DNA of 64,000 nt from positions 1,302,001 through 1,366,000 of the forward strand of contig JADNRV010000003.1 in the NCBI GenBank assembly GCA_015499995.1, read 5' to 3'. Below are positions 52,688-63,891 of this stretch, one piece after another. Source of the stretch: Flammula alnicola. Its lineage: Eukaryota > Basidiomycota > Agaricomycetes > Agaricales > Strophariaceae. How positions within the stretch are numbered: position 1 is the first letter of the stretch; each line of letters opens with the position of its first letter. Below the pieces are notes generated by a model. That model was not told the DNA's origin and did no database searches. It was given only the letters and a program-made list of their open reading frames with translations. The position numbers were made by a program, and so were the translations under genes.

Positions 52688-53278
52688 GTGATGATGATAG
52701 AGCTTGTCGAGAATGAGAAAAAGTTGCGCATGCGATACGCACAGCACAAAGATAATGGAACATTCACGGATGAAGGAAAAAGACTTGCCTTTTTATCATG
52801 CGCACTAGATGAGGAGGTCATAGAAGGAGACGAGCGTGTAGAAATCGAATCCTACCTTAACCAAATCTATCCTGGTAAGCTAGAAAAAGAGGACCAAGGG
52901 CCAGCGGCATCAGTCTACTTAGGAAAGAAATATAAACCAGTCGCTTTGAAAGTAAAGCCGGTTTATGCATCTCTGCCAGAGCAGTACAGGATCAAGCGGG
53001 AAATCAAGGGAGATCCGTTAGCGGATATGCCCAAGCTTAGTAAAAACCCACCTGATTTTGAGCCGAAAGGAAGATATACACAAGAAAGAAAAGATGCGAT
53101 GGATAAAGTACACGAGGGAGACTTCTTGTTACCAGAAGAATGCAAGCTGGTACACCAGCTCATCGCAGAACAAAACCAGGCATTCACTTGGGAGGATGAT
53201 GAACGAGGAAAATTCAGGGAAGACTTCTTCCCTCCCGTAGTCATTCCTACCATAGAATATAAGCCATGGGTAGAAAGA
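52688..53278 (+). pseudogene. pol: Gypsy-2 pol part 2: region before reverse transcriptase
   Basis: The frame contains YRIKREIKGDPLADMPKLSK, FLLPEECKLVHQLIAEQNQA and FTWEDDERGKFREDFFPPVV, ending IEYKPWVERN. This is the segment directly before the RT palm. The RT motifs (a LDLxxGY-like strand and YxDD) never follow: after position ~53278 the sequence jumps to post-RNase H sequence. Confidence 0.75.
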
Positions 53279-54168
53279 AATTCAGACCACCGGATCTGAG
53301 TAATAAGAAATATGAACGGTTCCTGAGATTCGTGAAGCATTTCTTAATATATCAAGGACGACTATACCATAGATCATCAGGAGCCAAGCACAGGTTGGTA
53401 GTCGCAAAAGAGAAACACATGTATATGCTGACAGCCGCACATGACCACGTAGGTCATAGAGGCTTCTACGCGACGAATTAACTACTAGTGCGACACTTCT
53501 GGTGGCCAGAGATGGAGAAAGATGTTAGTTGGTTTGTGAAAACATGCCATCTATGTCAAGAGCGCCAAAAGACTATGATTAAAATCCAGCCAGTTATAAC
53601 TCATACGCCGTCCATATTCCAAACCCTACATGCAGATGTGATGCATATGTCACCCCATTCAAATGGCTGTAAATATATAGTACATGGACATGACGTGATG
53701 ACTTCCTGGATGGAAGGGAGACCACTTAAGAAAGAAGATGGGCACTCTATAGGCATGTGGGTACTCAAAGATATTATTTGCCGGTGGGCATGCATGTTGG
53801 AGTTTGTTACAGATAATGGGGGACCATTCAAATTAGCAGCCAAATGGTTGAAGGAGAAATATGGGATTGTGGGTATCCGCATCTCACCTTACAACTCCAG
53901 AGCCAATGGCACGATTGAACGACCTCATTGGGATGTCAGACAGATGCTTTATAAAATGTTAGGGGCAAAGAACATACACAAGTGGTACTGGTTCTTTAAC
54001 TATGTGATGTGGGCAGACCGAATTACTATCCGAAAGCGACTAGGATGCTCGCCTTTTTTTATGGTTACAGGCGCAGACCCTATCCTACCCCTAGATGTTA
54101 AAGAAGCTACTTGGCTGGTCGACCCACCATTTGGAATCCTAACAGATGAAGAGATGATTGCCTTCTGA
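53279..54168 (+). pseudogene. pol: Gypsy-2 pol part 3: integrase
   Basis: It begins RKKFRPPDLSNKKYERFLRF, the linker after RNase H, then the HHCC zinc domain (HDHVGHRGFYATN; CHLCQERQ), then the DDE core: LHADVMHMSPHS (Asp), EFVTDNGGPFKLAAKW (Asp) and NGTIERPHWDVRQMLYKML (Glu). A TAA at 53479-53481 interrupts the zinc domain, where CAA would code Gln. It would join the cDNA to the genome. A TGA at 54166 separates it from part 4. Confidence 0.85.
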
Positions 54169-54765
54169 GCACAAGCGCTCGCAAAGCACCAAGTACACAT
54201 TGAACGGATGCGCACCCATATAGACGAGCAGAAATATGAAAGGTTGTTAAGATATGAACGAGAAAATAAAGCAGTCATAAAGGACTACGATTTCAAACCC
54301 AGAGACTTAATCCTGGTCAGGAACACGGAAGTAGAAACTTCTCTAGACAAGAAGATGAAACCCCGGTATACTGGACCACAGATAGTCATTCGGCGGACCA
54401 AAGGTGGTTCCTACATAGTTGCGGAAATGAATGGTGCAGTCTTGCAAAACAAAGTAGCAGCATTCCGAGCAGTACCTTACTATGCTAGAGAAAAACTCGA
54501 GCTGAAGGATGATATCCTTAAGATGATTGATATATCAGTCAAGGGGTTAGACAAGATAGTAAGCAAAGCAGAAGCGGCGGAAGAGGCTGCAGCAGTTAAT
54601 GACCTCACATTTGAAGAAGTTAGGTTATTAGCTGACTCAGATGATGAAGAATCAGATGAAGGAGACTCCAAGGAAAGCTCAGATAATGAGGACTTAGGGG
54701 ACTCAGACGATGAAGGATTAAGGAGCACTGGTAAAATGACTAGAGGCAAAACTGCCCAAGTATGA
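54169..54765 (+). pseudogene. pol: Gypsy-2 pol C-terminal tail
   Basis: After the TGA at 54166-54168 the frame continues AQALAKHQVHIERMRTHIDE, then DFKPRDLILVRNTEVETSLD and MKPRYTGPQIVIRRTKGGSY (the GPF/Y-like module of gypsy integrases) and an acidic tail (DSDDEESDEGDSKESSDNED) ending TRGKTAQV. No chromodomain is seen, unlike chromovirus 1. Confidence 0.75.
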
Positions 54766-55952
54766 AACAAAGTACCTAAGTAAAAACCTCTAGCAAGACT
54801 ACAAAAAACAAAGGTGTTCGACTGCTTTCAACTGATGAAACCGCCTACTTCCTACTAATGCAAACACGGTCCAGAGCTTCTTGGAGCTTTTGAATGGATT
54901 GAGTCGCGTTGTCATATTGCTGGAGTTCGTACTGGATCCTGAAGGAGTAGTTGTGAAGCTCAGAACGGACATGGCCTAAGGCATGTTCCAAAGCCACAGG
55001 GTCTTGCATATAGTCTGTTTTGCCAGAAGCAGCACCGCAAGCTCGGGCGAGCAATTCCGCTTCAACAAAGGGAGACAGGACCAATGCTGCATTTAAACAA
55101 AGAGTTAAGTATGATAAGAAAGAACGGAAGGGATAAGTGCTCGTACCACTAGAGGACGACGCGGTGTTACCGTCTACTTTGGCCTTCTTGCCAGAACCGG
55201 CATACTTATTGGCCTTCTTGAGAGCCTTGCTAGTAGTATCGAGGCTGGGAACGGCATCGTACTCGAGCATAACAGTCTCAGCATGCTTAGGCTAATAAAG
55301 AAAGGATTATAAGTATGAGGGGAAATGAGAAACGAGAGCTGGAGGTGCACCTTATCATTAGGACTGTTAGTCTTGCACTTGGGTTTCATAGGCTTCGATG
55401 GAGGAGCACCGAATGGTATAACCTTCATGGTGAAAAGGTCGGGCACAGAGGAAGCATCGTCGTCAACGAGCATCGCCTAAAAATGTGATAATGTTAGTGA
55501 AATGTCGCAGGAGGCTAGGGAAAGTAAAAGTACCACATCATCCTGGTAACGAATGGTTAGCTCTGGGTTACTGATGGTAGAGGACACAAACTCCACCTCA
55601 GCAGAGTCACTGTCGACAAGCGCTTTGGACTTGTACAACCGTCCGCCATGTTTCTCGAGCTAGTAGGTGCGAGGGTTGGCAGATAGATGAAAGAGAATGA
55701 AGGGAAGAAGGATAGAGGTACTCACCACCACGGATTCAGTAGGAGGCTTGGTAGGAGTCTTCTCAGCCGTGACAGGGGGCGATGTCTCAGAACTAGCAGT
55801 GTCACCGGTGGCAGGTGAAACCAGAAGTGGGGCTTGAGGAGCGGGAGCCTCTCTGTTCCGAAGAATAGCAAGGCATATATTATCCAATGCATTGTATTCA
55901 GGGGTACAGAGTGAAACACATCTGAGCGCAGCGAACTTGGTGTTCAGGAACT

Positions 55953-55960
55953 GCGTCGCC
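55953..55960 (+). repeat. TSD of the hAT-type MITE (left)
   Basis: GCGTCGCC here against GTGTCGCC at 56537-56544: seven of eight match, and the one difference is a CG to TG change. Confidence 0.8.
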
Positions 55961-56536
55961 TAGTGTTTAAAGGTCCGGTTAATTAACCGGAAAATAACCG
56001 AGACCTAACCGGACCTTAACCGCAAATAACCGGACCGCGGTTAGTGGTTAATGGTTTTTGAGAAGTATCTAACCGGTTATTTTGCGGTTATAGGACCGGT
56101 TACTGACCGGTTATAACCGGTTATTTGTAGCCCTCATTTTTGCCATTAAAACAAGCTCTGGACCATAATTTTAGGTCAAGAACTGACTTAGTTATGGTTA
56201 AAACCATAAAATATCAGTCAAAAGAGTAGATAGCATGTAATAAAATCATAACTCAGTCAGTTCTTTACCGAATTTAACGTTCCCAGGGTCGATTTGAAGC
56301 TTACATAAAGGACAATAAATTGTACTAAGTCACAAACATGCAGTTAATACCGGTTATAACCAGTTTTTAATATTTTCGGTCTTAACCAGTTACTAACCGC
56401 AACTAACTGGTTATAAGCGGTTATTTGCAGTTAGGTCCAGTTATTTTGGGTCTGGGAACAAAGGCTAACCGGTCTCGGTCCCGGTTAGAGCCTCCGGGTA
56501 CCCAAAAACCGGACCTAACCGGACCTTCGAACACTA
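55961..56536 (+). mobile_element. AACCGG-rich hAT-type MITE (576 bp) in gene A
   Basis: The TIRs are TAGTGTTTAAAGGTCCGGTTA on the left and TAGTGTTCGAAGGTCCGGTTA on the other strand, an 8-bp TSD flanks them, and ~150 bp at each end are dense AACCGGTTA-type motifs. The AT-rich centre has no ORF. A decayed partial copy lies at 60932-61226. Confidence 0.88.
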
Positions 56537-57246
56537 GTGTCGCCTTTCGAAGATCAAAGACGATGTTGTGCAATGGCCGACCACCATTCAGAATGCTAGG
56601 GATTTGATTCTCCCAAGGCGCCTATATGACAAAAGAATGATAAGCGAGCTTATAAAGAGATAAACAACACATACTATTAAACGAAGGCAATGGAGAGCTT
56701 CTTTCCAAAGCTCGCCAGGCTCGTTAACCTTGTCTTGACGACTAGGATGAGTACGGTGCAAGATATGCTGAGTCTCGAGATCAGCGTCGGCAAAAGAAGG
56801 GTTGAGTTCAGGGATAGATGACATAGTGACAGAAAGGACAGTGGGTGCCAAGCAGAGATGCTAAAGCGGGTTGAAATGCTGCATCCTCACGAGCTTTTAT
56901 AGCGTACTTGGACTTAGGGTTGAAACTGTCAAGCCCAAGCGATCTGTAAACACGTTAAAACTTTAGCCACACGGCAGAGTAAAATTGCTGTCGAGGCAGC
57001 CGCTTTGACTGAGAAAACCTCAGTCGATCTTATCTGTATTGATGTGCGTCGCTATGTCTCTCAATTCTTAACGAAAAATGTTTTCTTTCCAAAGTATGCA
57101 AGTAGCAATTTCCGCATTCTATTAATAGATGTGTAATGATTTGCAATCAGTGCCTCGTAAGAGCGCCAATCAATCGTTACTATTCTGGGAAATAGGGTCA
57201 CTTCAACTTTGATGAAGGATCTACAAGCGAGCAAGGAAACACTACA

Positions 57247-57976
57247 CTACGCTAAGTAACGAACGAGATGGGTAGGAACTCTACGGCTATGTCTAGGCTT
57301 AGGAGCAAGCTGTAACTGAAGGTCGCGGAATGCACAAATGTGCGTACCAACTAAGTAGCAGACTACGTGTTTATCCTCAATGTGCTGGATAACCTTGTCT
57401 ACACCTTCGCTAGTGAGTTTCCAGGCCAGGTGAGCGGTCTAGGAGTTACCCATAAAAGTTAAGAAGTGAATGACATATAGGAAATGATAAAGCATACAGT
57501 ATTGGACTGCGGATAGGCAGGGAGAGTGGGAGAACGCATAAGCGCGTACATCTTGCCGGCCATCTCGCCACCAAAATGCTCGCGCGGAGTACTGATTAAA
57601 TGGAACCAAAGCCCATTGAGAACCAGTAGAATCCAGCGGATTCCTGTCATAGACGGTACCCTCGGGGACAGCGTCGTGGTAGTCCAACTAAGCGAAGTAA
57701 GATAAGAAATGATGATGTGAATATGGAAATAAATAATGAGCAATGCACGAAAGCCTGCGTGAACGCGGTAAACTCTGGAATAGGATACTCGTCTTGAAGG
57801 TGAATTTGAGCAGTGTCAAGGTTGTGAGCGGCATTGAAAAGAGCGGTAAACCTCGCCTCCTTGATAGCGACTTGTTCCTCGGGAGTAGTATGGGAGCGAC
57901 CATCCCATATGTCACAGAGGTTTTGATTATAAGCCGGAGGGGTGCTAGACACGTCTACTTGGTTGTTAGAAGCCAT
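57247..57976 (-). CDS. Gene B: unknown protein, three exons predicted
   Basis: The start at 57976 gives MASNNQVDVSSTPPAYNQNL, CDIWDGRSHTTPEEQVAIKE and LFNAAHNLDTAQIHLQDEYP; an intron about 57690-57750; LDYHDAVPEGTVYDRNPLDS and FNQYSARAFWWRDGRQDVRA; an intron about 57438-57500; and TAHLAWKLTSEGVDKVIQHI, ending PTHLVRYLA at 57247. About 200 residues, with no domain recognised. It lies on the same strand as genes A and C. Confidence 0.5.
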
Positions 57977-58051
57977 GGGGAGCTCTAGGATCCAATGTCT
58001 GGGTTTTATATTGAAAGGAGAGGCGTAAAAATTGATTCCGGGCAACCGATC

Positions 58052-58640
58052 ACGGTATGCTACTTTCTAGGACGAACCGCACATAGTAACCGATCTCTAG
58101 TATGGACTTGGAACAACTGGGACAGTTGATTTTAAGTTGGGGGAGAGGTACAGGGTGCGCACACACAGAACGAAGCCGATGCATAAGAGTGTCTATGTTA
58201 CCACGAAATTTGCGATTTGACTACAGATTTTACATCATAAACCTAGTCAAGTAAGGCATAAAGTCTTAAGGAACACTTAAAAGATAGCCTCAGAACTTAT
58301 AGCAATATAAGGAATTCTTAGACCCTCTTTGAATGTCGAAGGCTTGATGATCAGACTCTAAGTCAAACAACAAAATAAGGGTTTTACATTTAAAGCAAAG
58401 AATATAAAACATACTGAGTAATGCTACAAAAGATAGACCTTAAAACTATCTAAGAAAGCGAAGCTAGTACACTACAAAGATGCCAAAAATGTAACAAAAC
58501 ATTGGGCTGTATACTACAGAATGACCAAGACCCAAGACAAGACAAGATAAGCGACTATATGACTATAAATAGAAGTCAGTATTGGTTAGATAAGAAAGAA
58601 AGGATAAGGTGGGACTTACCAGGTCCAAAACTACTGGTAG
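58052..58640. other. Intergenic spacer between genes B and C
   Basis: It is AT-rich with no coding or repeat signal that I can support. It would hold the gene B promoter and the gene C 3' end. Confidence 0.4.
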
Positions 58641-58643
58641 CAC

Positions 58644-60576
58644 TCAAATCGTCAAGTCGCCCACGTCGCGATCAAGAGCGTCTAAAGTAGCACGCTCCGA
58701 GTCGGTGTCGAGGAACAGAGGCCTCGTCGGCGTCAGGCTCGCTCTCCTGATATGGAACGACACGAGGGTGAGGAGGAAGGATGTGGCTGGGTGAAGAAGC
58801 CAGGGCGGAGTAGCAACCCCCTGCAACAAAAGAGACAACTCGGAAAGGGAGGTCGAGTGAAGGGGATGCCGATCATTGGAAGACAAGTCGCCAGGAGACA
58901 AGGCCGACAGAACGTCGATCAAAGTCTCCATAGCATCGTCCGGCGAGGTATAAATCCCGGAATGAGTTGTCGGGATCCGATGCAACAAGCCGATACAAGA
59001 CACCCAAGATCTCACGCGACAAGACGGAGATCTCGAGGTCGCTCTGACGACAAGCGCTCGTTGAAGGACGTTGGTGGCACTGATACGCTGGAGCCGTTCA
59101 AATAGATTTTGAAGATCTAGGAGGGGTCCACAAGTTAGTCAAGAAAAAGTCTATGCGAATAATGGGGAACTTACTGGTTAAAGATGACTGGCCGAACTCG
59201 AGGAAAGTCTCAAAATCCGGCATCTGGTCCTTCAGCTTGGCTCTGAAAGAGCAGATGCCACGGCGGCTCCTCCGGCACGGGATACAGCCCTGTTCACCCT
59301 GTGGTATGATGCAGTCCTCAGGTTTTAATCCTTTGAGACTGCACGCAATACACACGGGGGGCGCCTAAAGATAACAAAAACAAGGAAATAAATGCATAGA
59401 ACAATAATGACACAAAAGAACTCACCAGGGGTTTGGGTACCGCCCCAAAAGCAGAGCAAGTTGGGCAGCAGCCAACTTGCTAGAAGAAGAAGAATCTGGC
59501 TCTGGGGACTCAGGAGTCACCTCTCGACGAGGGCGCTTGCTTCGAGCATCGCCCAGCGCCGCGACTTTGCGCTTGAGAGGTCGAGGTGGGGCTGGAGAGA
59601 CATCCAGGGTGACCTGCGAGCCAGAGGCAACTCCTGGTCGGACTTCTTGATGAGAACTGGCAGCTAATCTTGCAGCAGCTGCGCGAGTCATTAGTGCGCG
59701 AGGAGGTGACGGAGGTGCAGGAGATGGGGACGGGGTTCTAGCACGAGCTTTGCCTTTACCCTTGCGACCCTTTGAACGACGCGGGGGAATTTCAACAAAG
59801 CACCGAAGTCGATCCTCCGGACGTGCGGTCAAGGACGGAATGGGTGGTGGCGAGGATAGACGCGCGCCGTCGTGATCCATTGTTGGGGAACTAAAAACCA
59901 CCAAGTTAACCACAATCCAATAAGAAAATATGCAATGGCACATACCAGCAGGCGTCGATGTGGGCGAACGCATCTCGTCAAGGTCCCTGTCTGGAACCGG
60001 CGCTATACAACCAAGATTGGTTAAACTGTGAATCAACGAAAGGGAACATAGATATACATACCAAGCACAGGTGACGGCGAAGGAGAATAGGCCACCAGGG
60101 GACCCACGATGGGGGAATGAACCCAAGTTGCCTCTAGTAACCTCCGAGCCAGACCAACGAAATTGGGGAACGGCGGTTCGCTATTCATTTCGGAGTCCGA
60201 GACCTCCTCGACGTGCAGTGGGTAAAAATCCGCCTAGGAAAGGACAGTTGTAATGATCAGTAAACGTGGAAAACATGGGATCTAGTGGCTTACCACGTGG
60301 GATGGGTCGAAATCTGCTAAGAAAGCGAACGGTGGAGGGGTTTCACCAGTGACATGCGCCAGGAAACACAGCCAGCGTCGCACGCGCAAGCATGCGACAG
60401 GCTCGGGAGACCTAGTCACCTCGAGTCCACGCATATAATTACCCTAGAAAGAGAAGAGTGAGACAAGAGCGTCAAAAAGAAGAAAAAGACATGACATACC
60501 ATCTGGGTGGATAATCCACTAATGATGTCATCGTGGTAAACGTGAAGAATACAGATTCGAAAGCGGGTGGTCTCAT
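58644..60576 (-). CDS. Gene C: unknown protein with a CX2C-rich cluster
   Basis: Predicted minus-strand exons: MRPPAFESVFFTFTTMTSLV (ATG 60576); NYMRGLEVTRSPEPVACLRV; ADFYPLHVEEVSDSEMNSEP; PVPDRDLDEMRS; MDHDGARLSSPPPIPSLTAR with a basic KGRKGKGKARAR stretch and PLKRKVAALGDARSKRPRRE; then the cysteine cluster CIACSLKGLKPEDC and GCIPCRRSRRGICSFRAKLK; a final exon reads IPTTHSGIYTSPDDAMETLI and ends DRDVGDLTI at 58644. The cluster recalls a zinc-cluster fold and, with two basic NLS-like stretches, suggests a nuclear protein. No stops were noticed. The family is unknown to me. Confidence 0.5.
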
Positions 60577-60931
60577 TGTTCCATCACGTGAGATTCTGAA
60601 AGGTGTTGTTGCTAAGGATGTAGCAGCAGTTTTGCATAGCGAGGAGTGTACTCGGCATGAGGTGTGGGAGGGTGGGTAGCGCGAAAAGTAGTGTGAATTG
60701 TAAGCATATGATGGGGGCAGATTTGTGAGCGCTTGCTCAGACAAATTCGAGGGCTGCCTTTATACAAAGTCTTGAATGTTAGACATAGTTGCCGCTGAGA
60801 GCATATCATCAGTGAACAATCGAGTTGTGAGGTGTGCATGTGCTGAGACATGCACAAGACATGCGGGCCTATCCATCGTCCTGTTGCCCGTTTGTTGCCA
60901 TTCATTGGACTAGAGTAAACTAGTTTAAACA
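60577..60931. other. Upstream region of gene C
   Basis: It should contain the gene C promoter. The minus strand is also open here (60612-60950) without domain signals. Confidence 0.3.
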
Positions 60932-61226
60932 CGATAAAATCATAATTCATTCAATTCTTTACCAAATCTAACATCCCCAGGGTCGATTTGAAGCTTAAAT
61001 AAAGGACAATAAATTGCACTGAGTCACAAAATATGCAGTTACTACCAGTTATAACCAGTTTTTAATATTTTCAGTCTTAACCAGTTACTAACTGCAATTG
61101 ACTGGTTATAGGTGGTTATTTGTGGTTAGGTTAGGTTATTTTGGTCTGGGAACAAAGGCTAACCGGTCTCAGTCTTGGTTAGGGGATACACAATAACTGG
61201 ACCTAACCAGACTTTCAAGCACTAAT
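60932..61226 (+). repeat. Partial, decayed copy of the AACCGG MITE
   Basis: It corresponds to about 56225-56536. Many CCGG sites of the intact copy are CCAG here (for example TACCAGTTATAACCAG), the change expected from C-to-T decay on the other strand. The left half is missing. Confidence 0.82.
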
Positions 61227-61347
61227 TTCTAGACTCAAATAAAAAAATTTGAAAAGACAGTTCTCATCTTTATGATCTTATCTACATGTCTGCAAAAATT
61301 TGTAGCTGAAAACTTAAATTTGATTCCAAGACAGCAGCTAACTTCAG

Positions 61348-61356
61348 CCAATAACA
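61348..61356 (+). repeat. Left 9-bp TSD of the Mutator-like element
   Basis: CCAATAACA is repeated exactly at 63475-63483. Confidence 0.9.
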
Positions 61357-61372
61357 CAGGCTCCTAAAAGCA

Positions 61373-62050
61373 CCCTCTCGTATCGAGAGTAAGGAGCTTC
61401 ATCATAGAGAGCGACGATATGTTTTATAGTAGTGTGGCTGTGTAATATACAAACATTGAACAAACAAACTTAAGGCTCCAAACTCTCGATAGAGAGGCTG
61501 CAAACTTATGCACTCGGTGATCTCGGAATTCTCATGACTTTCATTCCCACGATCCCAACTTTGAGCTTTCTGGGCTCTCATATTTCCTCTCTTTTCCAGG
61601 AGAGCTGCAAATATTATATATACCTTTGTGGACTCTTGCCTGAGTGATCTGGGAATTTTTGGAGGTCAGAGACAAAGAGCCCAGCAAGATTTTGAGCTGG
61701 CATTTGATTGCTTCCTGCCATATGGTCTTTTTAGCCTCAGGTTGTTCATCTCTGACCTCCAAAAATTCCCAGATCACTCAGGCAAGAGTCCACAAAGGTA
61801 TATATAATATTTGCAGCTCTCCCGGAAAAGAGAGGAAATATGAGAGCCCAGAAAGCTCAAAGTTGGGATCGTGGGAATGAAAGTCATGAGAATTCCGAGA
61901 TCACCGAGTGCATAAGTTTGCAGCCTCTCTATCGAGAGTTTGGAGCCTTAAGTTTGTTTGTTCAATGTTTATATATTACACAGCCACACTACTATAAAAC
62001 ATATCGTCGCTCTCTATGATGAAGCTCCTTACTCTCAATATGAGAGGGCA
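61373..62050. repeat. Large foldback: two ~300-bp arms, 78-bp spacer
   Basis: The arms 61373-61672 and 61751-62050 are near-perfect inverse copies. Two open frames of equal sequence on opposite strands come from this palindrome and are not genes. Confidence 0.92.
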
Positions 62051-62368
62051 TCTGGAAACGTGTTTTTCATGGATAGGAAGGCTCCGGCTTGATAGCGCCA
62101 GCCGTCCGATGGTAGTGTTGCATAGCCACGGCCGCGTTTGGCAGTGCGTGAGAGTTGACCTTTGCTATCATAGTCCTCCATAGTCATTGTTCAACTTGAA
62201 AGCATCCTCTTCCCTATGTGTCTTCTCTTCAGTTCATAGCAATTCATAGTGCTAGTTCTCCTATGTGGGCCCATTGTCATGAGATCAGGTATTTTCCCTT
62301 TGTGCCTTATAAGTTGCTAACTTGGATTTTGATTTCATTCAACTCGTCCCATCGAGTTTCCTGCTGCC

Positions 62369-63032
62369 ATGCCACACTGGACTCCACTTTCATCAAGAGG
62401 ATGGCCTAACTGTCCCCTGACTTCGATGTCGTTCCCGCCAAATACTGCTCGGTTGGAACAAACTGAACCTGCCTTGCCTTCGAGTCCTCCATCCCAGACA
62501 AAAACTCAAGACATAAACAAGTCCGACTCTACTGATGCTTCACCTTTGGAGAAGTCCGACTCGGATGTACCAAGCTCTCTGGTTGAAGAAATGGAGGTAC
62601 CTATTTTAAATCTAATCGCACATGATATTTATGATGGTCTGTTTTAGATGACTTCAGTGTTGCCACAACCACAACCAGGCTCTCGTTCTTGCAGTGCCGC
62701 CTCCCCGTCACCAGAGCCGCTTACTCGAACTGCGCATCTTACATCTCCGCCACCTGCTTATTAGATGAACATTCAGTGGATGGAAAAAGAGGTCCAGAAT
62801 GCGATGAAAATCAAGCAGACTGCAGTGCGTATATGTTCCATTATCAAACTTTGGATGTAACTTATTAATGTCCACCGTGACCTTTTAGGATCGACTCGGA
62901 GATTCTTATGCCAGCGAAGAAGTCAATCAGGAGGATGACTCTCTAGCGTCCTTCTCTCATATGGCCGCTCGGTGCTGGCTGGCTTTGCAGGAGTCAAACC
63001 GATGTTCAGCCTGCAGCTGTCAAGATATTTGA
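62369..63032 (+). pseudogene. Passenger gene of the MULE, two TAG stops
   Basis: The exons 62369-62824 and 62889-63032 join in phase 0 across a GTGCGT...TTTTAG intron. The product is Ser/Pro-rich (ALPSSPPSQTKTQDINKSDS), contains VEEMEVPILNLIAHDIYDGL, and ends FSHMAARCWLALQESNRCSA followed by CSCQDI. TAGs at 62645 and 62762 interrupt it where CAG would code Gln. No family is recognised. It may be a captured host gene fragment, as in Pack-MULEs. Confidence 0.55.
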
Positions 63033-63483
63033 GGAGAGCCATGTTCGATGTTGCACGACAACAGTGAATCTTTTCTTCTAGCTATGATTTATCTCGATAG
63101 ATAAGGATGTTATAAACCAATACATTAAACTTTAATAGACACAAATTCCTGCTTTGAACTGCAATTTGTGCGACTATCAGAACAACGTCACAGAGAAACG
63201 TGATGCGATCAACCATTTCTTGCCAAATCGATTGTGCCACATAGGACTTCATAGTACATTGTGCCTATGTGCCTATGTAACTACCAATACTGTGTAGCCA
63301 GTAGTAGCTTCGTGTACCTATAGGTCTATGTAACTACCATCACTTTGTAGTCAGGGCCTACTATAGCCGACTATCATAGAGGGGTACGTGTCTGTGGGCC
63401 TCTGGGTCTATACATACATATCACGCACTATGTGGGAACCACCCATTTCCCAGATGGGTGCTTTTAGGAGCCTGCCAATAACA

Positions 63484-63675
63484 TTGATTTTTCATGGTTC
63501 ATTAAGCCCTTAATAAAACATTTCAAAGAGACAGTTTCTATTAAAATGTAAAGGCCTACACTGCTACAAGATTCCATAAATAGAAACAATCATTTGCATC
63601 CAGGAGAACGCAACAAAATTCTCGAGACTTTGCCGTGGCTGTGCCGTGGCTGATAACGTACCGAGCGCGCCATTA
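63484..63675. other. Spacer
   Basis: No feature recognised, apart from a short direct duplication of GCCGTGGCTG near 63632-63652. Confidence 0.4.
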
Positions 63676-63891
63676 CAGCTATATTCAAAACGATAGAGCT
63701 TTTCGACCGGCGTTGTTCCTCAGCGGTTTATTTATTTATTGATCCAGATAATGCCAAATATGTACCGATCGGGACGATTTGTGCTGATGGCGGCCCAAAT
63801 TGGGGACGGGTAACTATTTGGCTACTTATAAATAAACAAACCGCTGAGGAGCAACATCGGCCAAAAAGCTCTATCGTTTTGAATATAGCTG
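63676..63891. mobile_element. Foldback MITE with TA flanks (216 bp)
   Basis: The ends CAGCTATATTCAAAACG and inverse arms of ~60 bp are ~90% alike, with TA on each side (63674-63675 and 63892-63893). This fits a Tc1/mariner-type or similar MITE; no coding sequence. Confidence 0.8.

Larger units (their letters stand above)
49652..54850 (+). mobile_element. Ty3/gypsy element 2, internal region, RT/RNase H deleted, no 3' LTR
   Basis: After the PBS come a decayed gag with a zinc knuckle (50120-51110), protease (51456-52649), the start of the RT region (52688-53278), then directly the RNase H-integrase linker and integrase (53279-54765). The reverse transcriptase and RNase H core is absent. No polypurine tract or second LTR is seen before the minus-strand gene A starts at 54845. 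The element is thus internally deleted and either truncated at its 3' end or much longer than the window. Confidence 0.85.
54845..56824 (-). pseudogene. Gene A: unknown coiled-coil protein, disrupted by a MITE
   Basis: Minus-strand exons read MSSIPELNPSFADADLETQH; APWENQIPSILNGGRPLHN; then, beyond the MITE, ATQFLNTKFAALRCVSLCTP; LEKHGGRLYKSKALVDSDSA; AMLVDDDASSVPDLFTMKVI; VMLEYDAVPSLDTTSKALKK; and VEAELLARACGAASGKTDYM with a helical C-terminus (LHNYSFRIQYELQQYDNATQ), stop at 54845. Introns are ~50-60 nt. The protein would be about 380 residues. Similar proteins exist in multigene families of mushrooms, but I know no function. Removing the MITE (55961-56536) with one TSD restores the exon (…FDLRK|ATQFL…). 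No other stop was noticed. Confidence 0.6.
61357..63474 (+). mobile_element. Mutator-like (MULE) non-autonomous element with a passenger gene
   Basis: Perfect 19-bp TIRs (CAGGCTCCTAAAAGCACCC at 61357-61375, its inverse at 63456-63474) and a perfect 9-bp TSD fit the Mutator superfamily. There is no transposase. The left third is a 300-bp foldback, the middle a two-exon gene fragment. Confidence 0.83.

Noticed and set aside
61541..61880. Two 78-codon frames with the same protein sequence on opposite strands
   Set aside because: They are the two arms of one palindrome, so equality is forced; no domain or start context supports coding.
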